Below are positions 41,683 through 49,862 of a DNA stretch of 64,000 nt, piece after piece. Both the position numbers and the translations under genes were made by a program. Below the pieces are notes generated by a model, which saw only the letters and a list, made by a program, of their open reading frames with translations, was not told where the DNA came from and ran no database searches. The first letter of the stretch is position 1. The number at the start of each line of letters is the position of its first letter. The stretch comes from Paracoccus onubensis (GTDB lineage Bacteria > Pseudomonadota > Alphaproteobacteria > Rhodobacterales > Rhodobacteraceae): contig NZ_QZCG01000008.1 of assembly GCF_003591515.1 (NCBI RefSeq), forward strand, positions 62,001-126,000, in the 5' to 3' direction.

Positions 41683-42771
41683 ATGTCTTCCCACCTTACT
41701 TTGGGGGTCCTGAACGGCGACGATATCGGCCATGAGATCGTCCCCGCCACCGTCGAGGTCATCAAGGCGGCCTGCGCCAGAACCGGGCTGAATATCGACT
41801 GGCGGCCCCTGCCCATCGGTCGCATCGCGCTGGACAGCCACGGCTCGACCTTTCCCGAAGGCACGATCGAGGCGCTGCGCGGAATGGATGGTTTCATTCT
41901 TGGCCCGATCGGGCATCAGGCCTATCCGAAGGTGCCCGGCGCCATCAATCCGCATCCGATCCTGCGCAAGCAGTTCGACCTCTTTGCCAACATCCGTCCG
42001 ACGCGATCCTATCCGGGACTTGGCGCATTGCGCGACGATATCGACCTGATCATCGTGCGCGAGAACAACGAAGGCTTTCAGCCCGATCGCAATGTCGTGG
42101 CCGGATCGGGTGAATTCCGGCCCACAGAGGATGTCACCGTTTCGGTGCGCGTCATCACCCGGGCCGGCTCGGCACGGGTTGCCCGGGCGGCCCTGAGCCT
42201 TGCCCGACAACGCCGCCGCAAGCTGACGCTGGTTCACAAGGACACCGTGTTCAAGCTTGGCTGCGGCATGTTCGTCGAGGAATGTTACAATGCGGCAAAG
42301 GATTTCCCGGATGTGGAAGTCAATGAGGTCATCGTGGATACGATGGCCATGCGCCTGATCCGTGAACCCCAGAATTTCGACGTGATCGTGACGACGAACA
42401 TGTTCGGCGACATCCTGTCGGACGAAGCGGCGGGCCTTGTCGGCGGGCTGGGCATGGCGCCGGGGCTCTGCATCGGCGAAGGAAATATCGCCATGGCGCA
42501 GGCGACCCACGGTTCGGCGCCCGATATTGCAGGCAAGGATATGGCGAATCCATTCGCGATGATCGAATCGGGGCGCATGTTGGTGGATTGGCTGGGACAT
42601 AACCGCCAGATCCCCGAAGCCATCGCCGCCTCGGGCCTGATCTCGAACGCGATCACGCGCATGCTGGCGGATCCGGCAAAGCGAACAAAGGACATCCGGG
42701 GAAGTGCCGGCACGAAAGCGGCGACCGTCGCCATCGTGGAGGAAATCGCCGGGGCGGTTACGGCCAGCTGA
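41683..42771 (+). CDS. Isopropylmalate/tartrate/isocitrate dehydrogenase family protein
   Basis: A 362-residue beta-decarboxylating dehydrogenase. The N-terminus GVLNGDDIGHEIVP replaces the usual PGDGIG. Further motifs: NIRPTRSYPG (substrate Arg), VRENNEGFQPDR, VHKDTVFKLG (catalytic Lys), NMFGDILSDEAAGLVGG (metal Asp) and HGSAPDIAGKDMANP (NAD binding). It oxidises and usually decarboxylates a 2-hydroxy (tri)carboxylic acid in the cytoplasm. AAGGAG lies before the start. Being in an operon with two PrpD proteins, it may act on the hydrated product. It converges with the kinase gene. Confidence 0.88.
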   Translation: MSSHLTLGVLNGDDIGHEIVPATVEVIKAACARTGLNIDWRPLPIGRIALDSHGSTFPEGTIEALRGMDGFILGPIGHQAYPKVPGAINPHPILRKQFDLFANIRPTRSYPGLGALRDDIDLIIVRENNEGFQPDRNVVAGSGEFRPTEDVTVSVRVITRAGSARVARAALSLARQRRRKLTLVHKDTVFKLGCGMFVEECYNAAKDFPDVEVNEVIVDTMAMRLIREPQNFDVIVTTNMFGDILSDEAAGLVGGLGMAPGLCIGEGNIAMAQATHGSAPDIAGKDMANPFAMIESGRMLVDWLGHNRQIPEAIAASGLISNAITRMLADPAKRTKDIRGSAGTKAATVAIVEEIAGAVTAS

Positions 42772-42778
42772 ACGGCCG

Positions 42779-42793
42779 CCCGGCGATGCCGGG
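42779..42793. terminator. Small hairpin between convergent operons
   Basis: CCCGGC/GCCGGG with a GAT loop, 7 bp after the LeuB-like stop and just before the kinase stop on the other strand. Without T-run; a bidirectional terminator by position. Confidence 0.5.
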
Positions 42794-42802
42794 ATCATGT
42801 CG

Positions 42803-44041
42803 TCATCGCACACCGTTCCGGGTCTTGGGTTTCCCACCCTGCAGGATCGCGCGGGCGCGGTCAAAGAAGTCGAGCGCGCCCATCTGCCCGCCTTTTAGCG
42901 CCAGTGGCAGTTCTCCTGCAGGACCATCGCTTCCGAGTATCGGCACGCCGGGGCAAAGCATCCCCGCAAAATCGAGCCATGCCGGAGCAAGCCGGTCGAC
43001 GATGGCACTGGATGTGTCACCACCCGCCACGACCAATGCGCCGGGACGTGCCTTTGCGACCAGCCGCACCACGAATTCTGCCGAAGCCTCGGCCAGATCC
43101 GCCGGTGTGATCGGACCAGCGTGATCGGCGGTCAGGAAGATGATGCAATTCTCGCGCCGGGCAAGTCGTTCGGCGGCCCAATCATGGGCGTCGGCGAGCC
43201 GGCTCCCCCCGGCGATCATATCCGCGGGATTGATTGGAAGCCGGCCATAGCTTTCAGCCGCGGCGATCTGCGCGGTCGTCAGCGAGGAACGGCTGCCTGC
43301 GAAGGCAAGGATCGGGCCGTTATTGACCGGGAGGTCAGGCGGCAAGACGGTCGCGGTATATCCGCGGGATGCCAGCCACGCCTCGGCAACCGAAGAGGCA
43401 CCGATCACCAGACAGCGGTTGGTGCTGGGTTGCAGGTCATGCCCGGCGGCCTCGACGTCGCTTTGATCCAGCGCGTCGTAATAGCGGGGAAAGGCGTTTC
43501 CGGTCATGCCGCGCGATACGAGGTTCAGGCCATGCAGGCCAAGCGCCTCCAGATGATGCAGCATGTCGGCTTCGTGCATCGGTGTCACCGGGTGGATCGA
43601 CATCACCGGATGCCGGTCGATGCGATGCACCCGCCCATCAGGTCCGCGCGCGAACAGCGTGCCGAAAATCGCGTGACGCCCAAGCGAGGGCTGCCCGCCG
43701 ATCACCGCGATATCAGCGATCCCGAGCGCGTCCGAGAGGATCTCTGCCATCAGGACGAAATTTCCGGTTCCGGGGCTGCTGTCGAAGGTCGAGCAGATCT
43801 TGAGATGCAGGAAATCGGGTGAAAAGGCCGCGATTCCTTTACCAAGCCGCTGCGCGAGGGCAATCATCGGCGTACGGTCAAGCGCGCGCGCCTGGGTGGC
43901 AATTCCCCAGGCATCGAGCCCGACCAGATCGGCCGGGGCGGGCAGGTCCCGGAACAGCCGTGCTTTCAGCCCCGCCCGCGCCAGCGTCGCCAGCGTATCA
44001 GACGCGCCGGTGAAATCGTCGGCGATAAAGACATAGGCCAC
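42803..44041 (-). CDS. DUF1537 four-carbon acid sugar kinase family protein
   Basis: A 412-residue kinase of the family that includes DtnK, OtnK and OiaK. N-terminal FIADDFTGASD binds the sugar acid, LKICSTFDSSPGTGN is the family K-x-x-S-T-F-D motif, and the C-terminal VVAGGDTSSAIVDRL binds ATP. The start codon is GTG at 44041, 5 nt behind the RuBisCO-like protein stop. It phosphorylates an (oxo) sugar acid in the cytoplasm. Directly after a RuBisCO-like gene the nearest characterised analogue is OiaK, which makes 3-oxo-isoapionate 4-phosphate; a threonate-type substrate with the PdxA at 31958 is the alternative. Confidence 0.87.
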   Translation of the reverse strand: MAYVFIADDFTGASDTLATLARAGLKARLFRDLPAPADLVGLDAWGIATQARALDRTPMIALAQRLGKGIAAFSPDFLHLKICSTFDSSPGTGNFVLMAEILSDALGIADIAVIGGQPSLGRHAIFGTLFARGPDGRVHRIDRHPVMSIHPVTPMHEADMLHHLEALGLHGLNLVSRGMTGNAFPRYYDALDQSDVEAAGHDLQPSTNRCLVIGASSVAEAWLASRGYTATVLPPDLPVNNGPILAFAGSRSSLTTAQIAAAESYGRLPINPADMIAGGSRLADAHDWAAERLARRENCIIFLTADHAGPITPADLAEASAEFVVRLVAKARPGALVVAGGDTSSAIVDRLAPAWLDFAGMLCPGVPILGSDGPAGELPLALKGGQMGALDFFDRARAILQGGKPKTRNGVR

Positions 44042-44046
44042 GGTTT

Positions 44047-45303
44047 TCAGCCCTTCAGGCCGAAAGTGGCGATTGCCTGAGCCAGTTCCCGATGGGATCG
44101 GGCATGATCCGCAAGCGGGACGCCTGCCACCACCGCCTCATGCGCCTGCCGCAGCGAGACAAGCCCCGCCGCCGGGCCGCCCGGATGCGCCATGATCCCG
44201 CCGCCGGACAGGAACATCAGATCATCCGATCCGACCTGAGCCAGCGTGTGGGGCAGCGTGCCCGCCCATTGACCCGATGAGAAGATCGGCATCACCCGGT
44301 CATCGCCTGCCAAAAACGGGGTCAGGCAATGCCGCGCGGCGTCGGTCACATCTTCGTCGAGATCCGAGAATTTTCCGCCCATCCCATGCACATGCATGTG
44401 GTCTATCCCGGCCAGACGGTAAAGCATCTGATAGGCGCGTACCCCCATGCCCAGCAGCGGATGCCGCCCCATGCCGCCATAGCCGTTGCGATGGCCATGG
44501 ATGGCAAGGGGGCTGTGGCGCCGCAGCGACTGCACCGCGGCCATGCCGGCCCAGTTCAGCGAGACCATGGCGCAAGAGCCTTCCTCCGCCGCCAGAAGAT
44601 CGGCATGGCGTCGCATCGCATCGGTTTCGTCGGTGATATTGAAGGCCATCATGACCAGTTTGCCGGTCCTGTCCCGATATCGACGGATTTCGGCCATCAC
44701 CGCCCGTATCCTCGCATCGACCGGCGCATGAGGATGGGTTCCGGCGATCTCGTCATCCTTGATGAAATCGGCTCCCGCCTCGCAGAGCCTGCCGACCAGA
44801 CCCGCGATTTCCTCTGCCGAAAGACCTATATTCGGCTTGATGATCGTGCCGAATATCGGGCGGTCCCTGACGCCCACCGAGGCCCGGGTGCCAGCGATTC
44901 CCATCGAGGGCTGATCGTAGCGCGCGCGATATTCGGGCGTCACCTCGACATCCATCAGCTTCAGCCCGGTCACCTCGCCCAGATCATAGAGATTACCGGC
45001 CACGACCGAGGCCAGCGTGGGAAGATTTACTCCCACATTGTCCTCGGGATAGTCGATCACCACGCGGAAGATGCCACGCGGCCCGGTCAGCCCCTTGCGC
45101 TCTGCCCAGGCCGAGCGCAACGTAGGCACTTCCGACTGCCCGATTTCTTCGGTGGTAACCACGGTTGCACCAAAGCGGGCGCGCAGATCGTCGGTTTCGC
45201 CTTCAACGCGGACAAAGGTGCCCGCGCTTTGTTCCCCCGCCATCATCGCCGCGACTTCGGCAATCGGACAGGGCGTTTCGACGTGATAGGTCGCACGGAT
45301 CAT
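44047..45303 (-). CDS. RuBisCO-like protein (form IV large chain)
   Basis: A 418-residue RuBisCO large-chain homologue. Active-site residues map well: Lys156 (IIKPNIG, K175 of spinach), the metal-site block FIKDDE with Lys182, Asp184 and Glu185 (K201, D203, E204), His271-Arg272 (HGHR), Lys311 (GGKFSD, K334), Ser342/343 and the phosphate loop SGGGIMAHPGG. The second loop Lys (K177) is Asn158, so CO2 fixation is unlikely. Such proteins act as decarboxylases or transcarboxylases on oxo-sugar-acid phosphates (OiaX/OiaT) or as MtnW enolase; the adjacent DUF1537 kinase favours the first. Encoded in the TRAP operon, 4 bp after the VOC gene. Confidence 0.9.
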   Translation of the reverse strand: MIRATYHVETPCPIAEVAAMMAGEQSAGTFVRVEGETDDLRARFGATVVTTEEIGQSEVPTLRSAWAERKGLTGPRGIFRVVIDYPEDNVGVNLPTLASVVAGNLYDLGEVTGLKLMDVEVTPEYRARYDQPSMGIAGTRASVGVRDRPIFGTIIKPNIGLSAEEIAGLVGRLCEAGADFIKDDEIAGTHPHAPVDARIRAVMAEIRRYRDRTGKLVMMAFNITDETDAMRRHADLLAAEEGSCAMVSLNWAGMAAVQSLRRHSPLAIHGHRNGYGGMGRHPLLGMGVRAYQMLYRLAGIDHMHVHGMGGKFSDLDEDVTDAARHCLTPFLAGDDRVMPIFSSGQWAGTLPHTLAQVGSDDLMFLSGGGIMAHPGGPAAGLVSLRQAHEAVVAGVPLADHARSHRELAQAIATFGLKG

Positions 45304-45307
45304 CTGG

Positions 45308-45847
45308 TCAGATCTTCGAAAGGTCGGGGAAAGGACGGATGCGGTCTTGCCCGTCCCAGCCTTCAGAGGCGGCGCGGATCAGATCGAACATGCGCCCCTT
45401 GGGGCCTTTGACCTCTGACAGTTCCACACAAGTGCCGGGATGCGTCTCGCGGTCGAAATAGGCGAAACGTCCGTTTTCGCCAACCTTGCCGGACATCTTC
45501 ACGCGGAAGCCCTCGGTCTCCATCGATGCCAGATCGCGGTCGTAGTTTTCCGTCCAATACGCGGTGTGTTGCAGACCCCAATTCCCCGCGTCTGTGAATT
45601 CCTTGTAGCATGACGGGACCGCGTTGCGGCACTGGATCAGCTCAACCTGAATGTAGCCGGAATTTGCCAGCGCGACCGAATTATGCGGCTCGTAGCTTGT
45701 GCCTTCGAAAACGTAATCCTCGATCGGCACCCGCGGATTATAGAAGAAGGGGCCGATGCCCATTACCTCGGACCAATGCTTCATCGCCGCTTCGATATCC
45801 GGGACGACGAAGCCAAGTTGGCGGATCGGGCCAATAAGTCGGCTCAT
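45308..45847 (-). CDS. VOC-superfamily protein (glyoxalase/epimerase-like)
   Basis: A 179-residue vicinal-oxygen-chelate protein. Two beta-alpha-beta-beta-beta modules are visible, starting IRQLGFVVPDIEAAMKHW and GLQHTAYWTENYDRDL. Candidate metal ligands: His in LQHTAYW and Glu in CVELSEV. The start matches methylmalonyl-CoA epimerase and related lyases. It lies 3 bp after dctM and 4 bp before the RuBisCO-like gene, so it must act on the same compound, possibly as an epimerase or isomerase of an oxo acid. No exact function is claimed. Confidence 0.85.
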   Translation of the reverse strand: MSRLIGPIRQLGFVVPDIEAAMKHWSEVMGIGPFFYNPRVPIEDYVFEGTSYEPHNSVALANSGYIQVELIQCRNAVPSCYKEFTDAGNWGLQHTAYWTENYDRDLASMETEGFRVKMSGKVGENGRFAYFDRETHPGTCVELSEVKGPKGRMFDLIRAASEGWDGQDRIRPFPDLSKI

Positions 45848-45850
45848 GAA

Positions 45851-47128
45851 TTACTCCATCAGGTAATTGGGCAACCAGGCGCTAAGGCCCGGAAACAGGG
45901 TGACAAGCGCGAGGGCCACGAAAAGCGGCAGGAAGAACGGCGCCACGCCGCGCACGACCTCGCCGAAGGGCATCTTGGCGGCGATGGACATCATGTAGAG
46001 GCTCATTCCGACCGGTGGCGTCAGCAGACCGATCATCAGGTTCAGCACCATGACCACGCCGATCTGCTCGGGCGGGGCCCCGGCTTGCAGAAGCGCGGGC
46101 GTGACGATGGGCGCAATGATCAGGATCGCGGCAATGCTTTCAAGGAACATGCCGGCGACCAGCAGGACCAGATTCAGGATCAGCAGCAACACCAGCGGAT
46201 TATCCGAAATCCCCAGCATCCATGCACCGGCTTTGGCGGGGATCTGATCCATCGTCAGCACCCAGGCAAAGACTGCCGCCGCAGCCACCACGAACAGGAT
46301 ATTCGCTGTGGCAAGAACCGTCTCGCGGGTGGTGTCGATCAACGCGCGCAAGGTCAGTGTGCGATAGATCAGAACGCCGATCAGGATCGCATAGGCGACA
46401 GTGATGCCGGCCGCTTCGGTCGGGCCGAACATCCCTGATAAGAGCCCGCCGATCAACAGAACCGGTGTCAGCAGCGCGGGAAGCGAAATCAGCGACAGTT
46501 TCAGGAAGGCGGGAAGCGTCGGAGAGACATCATCGCGCGGCAGGTTCTGACGCTTGGCGATCAATGCGATATAGCCCATCAGCATCGCGGTAATCAGCAA
46601 TGCGGGCACGATCCCGGCCAGCAGCAGTTTGACGCCCGACACCTCGGCAGCGGTGGCGAAAATGATGAGCGGGATCGAGGGTGGAAAGATCGGACCGATG
46701 GTGGCCGCGGCGATCGAAATGCCCGCGGCAAAGCGGCGGTTGTAGCCCTGCGCCTGCATTTCACGGACCTGCATCGCGCCCATCGCCCCGATATCGGCCA
46801 GCGCAGCGCCCGACATGCCGGCAAAAACCAGCGAAAGCAGCACATTCACATGCGCCATGCCGCCGCGAACCCGTCCCACCACCATCCGCACCAGATCAAA
46901 CATATAGCGCGTGACGCCGGTGGCGGTCAGCAGCCCGGCGGCAAGGATGAACATCGGCACGGCAAGCAGGGGCGAACTGTCGATTGAATTGACGGCGCGT
47001 TGCAGAAGCACCGAAAGCGGCAGCGAATACCAGAAGATGGTAATGCCCGAAGACAGGCCGAGCGCAACCGAGATCGGCGCGCGGATCACAAGAAGGATCG
47101 CGAAGATAACCAGAAGTGTAAGGGTCAC
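45851..47128 (-). CDS. dctM: TRAP transporter large permease DctM
   Basis: A 425-residue inner-membrane protein with about 12 transmembrane segments, standard DctM size. Family motifs: MFILAAGLLTATGVTRYMF, SLVFAGMSGAALADIGAMG and LNLMIGLLTPPVGMSLYMM. The start codon is GTG at 47128 and overlaps the dctQ stop by 4 bp (GTGA). With DctP and DctQ it imports an organic acid with sodium. Confidence 0.95.
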   Translation of the reverse strand: MTLTLLVIFAILLVIRAPISVALGLSSGITIFWYSLPLSVLLQRAVNSIDSSPLLAVPMFILAAGLLTATGVTRYMFDLVRMVVGRVRGGMAHVNVLLSLVFAGMSGAALADIGAMGAMQVREMQAQGYNRRFAAGISIAAATIGPIFPPSIPLIIFATAAEVSGVKLLLAGIVPALLITAMLMGYIALIAKRQNLPRDDVSPTLPAFLKLSLISLPALLTPVLLIGGLLSGMFGPTEAAGITVAYAILIGVLIYRTLTLRALIDTTRETVLATANILFVVAAAAVFAWVLTMDQIPAKAGAWMLGISDNPLVLLLILNLVLLVAGMFLESIAAILIIAPIVTPALLQAGAPPEQIGVVMVLNLMIGLLTPPVGMSLYMMSIAAKMPFGEVVRGVAPFFLPLFVALALVTLFPGLSAWLPNYLME

Positions 47129-47637
47129 GCCAAGGCCCTTTCATTGGTCAGGATCGACCAGATCCGCCAGGCCGCCATTACGATCACAAGCCCGAGGCAG
47201 AGCAGGATCGGAGAATAGAACCAGATATTCTGCACCCCAAGCGCAGGCGTCCGGAATTTCCAGGCACGGAACAGATAGAGATATCCGCCCAGGATACTTA
47301 ATGCGGAGAAGGCGATCACCGAAAGCTCCGCCAGGATCAGACACAGTCTTTGCGGCATGGGCGGCATCAGATCGACAAAGACGTCGACGGCGACATGCTG
47401 ACCCCTCAGTGCCAGAACCGGCGCCGCCAGATAGACGCAGAGCACGCCCGCCAGCCGCGAGATTTCCTCGGCCCGGGGCAGACCCATGTTCCAGATGTTG
47501 CGGGCCACGATCTGGGAAACGATCAGTCCGACGATCAGCAGCATCAGGCCGGTCGCGACCGCCAGAAGCGCATCGGAAATCCGCACCAGAGCCCGCGGCG
47601 CGGGCACCGGTTCAGGAAGGGCAACGGGATCGGTCAT
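47125..47637 (-). CDS. dctQ: TRAP transporter small permease DctQ
   Basis: A 170-residue protein with four transmembrane segments (about 20-40, 52-70, 92-112, 132-152). The start at 47637 is 1 nt past the dctP stop, so translation is coupled; the longer frame to 47676 would run into dctP. DctQ of this size binds DctM to form the membrane part. Confidence 0.92.
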   Translation of the reverse strand: MTDPVALPEPVPAPRALVRISDALLAVATGLMLLIVGLIVSQIVARNIWNMGLPRAEEISRLAGVLCVYLAAPVLALRGQHVAVDVFVDLMPPMPQRLCLILAELSVIAFSALSILGGYLYLFRAWKFRTPALGVQNIWFYSPILLCLGLVIVMAAWRIWSILTNERALA

Positions 47638-47638
47638 C

Positions 47639-48652
47639 TCAGGAGATCGCCTCGACCTGAGTATAGAATTCGCCATACTGACTGTCGAATTCCTGGGAAA
47701 TCCGCGCGGTCACCTTGTCGCGGAAAGCAGAAAGATCCAGCCCGGCGGCCTCGTCCACGACAGTCATTCCCTTTTCTTGCAGCGCTTCGAGGTCGGATGT
47801 TTCCGAAGCCTGCATCTCGTCAGAGGCACGAGCGCGCGTCTCGGCTGCCGCCTCGGTGATGGCCTGTTTGTGGGCATCGGGCAGTCCTTGCCAGACCCCA
47901 TCATTCATCATCACCATCTGCGCCGCAGAGGTATGCCCGGTCATCACCAGATGCGTCTGCACATCGGCCAGATTTGCCGTGAGGATGACGTTCAGCGGAT
48001 TTTCCTGACCGTTGACGACACCGGTTGCCAGCGCGGTCGGCACCTCGGACCAGTCAACGGGGACCGGAACGGCGCCCAGACCCTCGACCGTCGCCATATA
48101 GATCGGGAAGGGGATCGCCCGCACCCGCTGGCCTGCCAGATCCTCGGGGTTCTGCACCATCTGGTTCGTTGTCAGTTGCCGGGTGCCGAAATAGAACCCG
48201 TAGACAACCCGGGTCCCCGAAGCCGCCACCAGCCCCTCATTGAGTTCCTGCATGAGCGGGCCGGAAGTATCGGTCACCTTCAGAAGGTGATCCACATCGC
48301 GATAGAGATAGGGTGTATCGAATGCGGCAAACGGCGCGTAGAGAGAACCGATGGCACCTGCGGTATTGTGCGAGAAGGCGATAGAGCCGGTCGAGACGGC
48401 TTCGGCCAGTTCCTGCAATTTGCCAAGCTGCGAGTTCGGAAAGATCTGGATGGTGATCTCGCCGCCGGTCTTTTCGGCCACGGCCTCGGCGAACCATTCC
48501 GCCTGAGCTCCGGCAATCGAGTTGGGCGTGTGCATATGGCCGTAACGCAAGGTTGTCGCGGCATTGGCACCCTTGCCCAGCATGGGCATAGCCAAGGCGG
48601 CGCCACCGGCGATGATCAGGCCACGCCGTGAGATGCGGATCGTATTGGTCAT
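47639..48652 (-). CDS. dctP: TRAP transporter substrate-binding protein DctP
   Basis: A 337-residue periplasmic binding protein. The start at 48652 follows GGGGGAGG. The leader has a Tat-like motif, RISRRGLIIAGGAAL, and cleavage is expected after GANA near residue 31. TRAP motifs: FPNSQLGKLQELAEAVSTG and the carboxylate-binding Arg segment AGQRVRAIPFPIY. It is the first gene of dctPQM-VOC-RuBisCO-like-kinase, so it should bind the acid that this pathway degrades. A lacI gene is divergent. Confidence 0.93.
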   Translation of the reverse strand: MTNTIRISRRGLIIAGGAALAMPMLGKGANAATTLRYGHMHTPNSIAGAQAEWFAEAVAEKTGGEITIQIFPNSQLGKLQELAEAVSTGSIAFSHNTAGAIGSLYAPFAAFDTPYLYRDVDHLLKVTDTSGPLMQELNEGLVAASGTRVVYGFYFGTRQLTTNQMVQNPEDLAGQRVRAIPFPIYMATVEGLGAVPVPVDWSEVPTALATGVVNGQENPLNVILTANLADVQTHLVMTGHTSAAQMVMMNDGVWQGLPDAHKQAITEAAAETRARASDEMQASETSDLEALQEKGMTVVDEAAGLDLSAFRDKVTARISQEFDSQYGEFYTQVEAIS

Positions 48653-48763
48653 TTTATATCCTCCCCCTGTTCCGTTTGCGCCGAAAAACTTGGTCCCGCG
48701 CATTGACCCGCAAGTTAGGCGATGGCCATATGCGCCACAACGGAAGTTTTTTGATGGGTTTTG
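48653..48763. promoter_or_regulatory. Divergent promoter region dctP/lacI
   Basis: 111 bp that must hold both promoters. An inverted repeat AACTTG (48687-48692) and CAAGTT (48711-48716) is separated by 18 bp. No tight LacI-type palindrome with a central CG is evident, so the operator is not assigned. Confidence 0.4.
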
Positions 48764-49780
48764 ATGGATTATTCACAGCCAGCCCGAGCGGGTATCCGCG
48801 ATATTGCCCGCGCAGCGGGTGTTTCGGAAGCGACGGTTGATCGTGTTCTGCACGGCCGGCCGAATGTCCGCCCGGCTACAGCTGAGCGCGTTTTGAAGGC
48901 TGCCGCCGAAAGCCGTTATCTGCCCGAGGCCGATCTGGCGAAACTGGCCCGCAGGGACAGGAAGCGCCTGATCGTGGTGCTTCCCGGCAGTGCGAACTCA
49001 TATATTCGCGGTCTCAATGCCGAATTGCGGATCTGGGCACAGACGCGGGATCGTGGCGCCCGGATCCAGAGTTTTCTGGTGGATTCGATGGAGCCGGGCG
49101 AGATGGCCCGTTGTTTGCGCCGGCTGGGGCGCAAGGCTGATGCGATTGCGTTCTTTGGTGTCGACCATCCGGTAGTGCGCGATGAGGCCGATGCGCTGGT
49201 CGATGCCGGCAAGACGGTGATGACACTGATCAGCGACGTCACCGGCTGCCGGCGACAGGCATATATCGGCATCGACAATCTGGCCGCGGGACGGACAGCA
49301 GCCTTTCTGATGGCCCGCGCCGCGCCGCCCGGGGGCGGCAAGGTGGCAGTGGTCGCCGCCACCCGCCATTATCGCGCCCATGTCGAGCGGGAGCTTGGCT
49401 TTCAGGAACTGATCCAGCGTGATTGGCCGCATCTGCAATTCGCCGGCACGGTCGAAGGGCAGGACGATCCGCAGATCAACGCCCGGCTTACCGCCGAATT
49501 GCTGGAAAGATCGCCCGATCTGATCGGTATCTACAATGTCGGAGGATCATCCGAGGGGATCGGGGCGGAACTGCGTCGTCGCACGAATACGGGACGTGTC
49601 CAGCTGATTGGCCACGGCCTGAGCCCGGGAACCAGAAGGATGCTTTCGGAGGGCACCATGAGCGCCGTACTGACACAACGAAGCCAGACTTTGCTTGAAG
49701 TCATGGTTGATCAACTGCACAAGGTCGCGGCACCCACATTTCTGCCGCTTCAATTCGTCTTTCCGACCAACCTGCCATGA
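48764..49780 (+). CDS. LacI-family transcriptional regulator
   Basis: A 338-residue LacI-type regulator. The DNA-binding domain reads IRDIARAAGVSEATVDRVL with hinge-helix region HGRPNVRPATAERVLKAA, and the sugar-binding-like core follows (about residues 65-338). It resembles the XylR/RbsR-like group that senses sugar or sugar-acid phosphates. The ATG at 48764 is used (a TTG lies one codon earlier). It is divergent from dctP and should control the TRAP/RuBisCO-like operon. The IS630 element starts 70 bp after its stop. Confidence 0.9.
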   Translation: MDYSQPARAGIRDIARAAGVSEATVDRVLHGRPNVRPATAERVLKAAAESRYLPEADLAKLARRDRKRLIVVLPGSANSYIRGLNAELRIWAQTRDRGARIQSFLVDSMEPGEMARCLRRLGRKADAIAFFGVDHPVVRDEADALVDAGKTVMTLISDVTGCRRQAYIGIDNLAAGRTAAFLMARAAPPGGGKVAVVAATRHYRAHVERELGFQELIQRDWPHLQFAGTVEGQDDPQINARLTAELLERSPDLIGIYNVGGSSEGIGAELRRRTNTGRVQLIGHGLSPGTRRMLSEGTMSAVLTQRSQTLLEVMVDQLHKVAAPTFLPLQFVFPTNLP

Positions 49781-49862
49781 CCGGCCCCGCAGACGCCGGT
49801 GCCGTGGCGATGCCTATGGCAGAGCAAAGATCGGGCAGACAAGGGCTTAGAGCGTGTCGCGT

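Noticed and set aside
40227..41897. 556-codon open frame on the minus strand
   Set aside because: Antisense of PrpD copy 5 and the start of the LeuB-like gene, with no motif; shadow of the codon bias.
48687..48716. AACTTG/CAAGTT as LacI operator
   Set aside because: The 18-bp gap is too long for a LacI-family dimer site; kept only as a note in the promoter entry.
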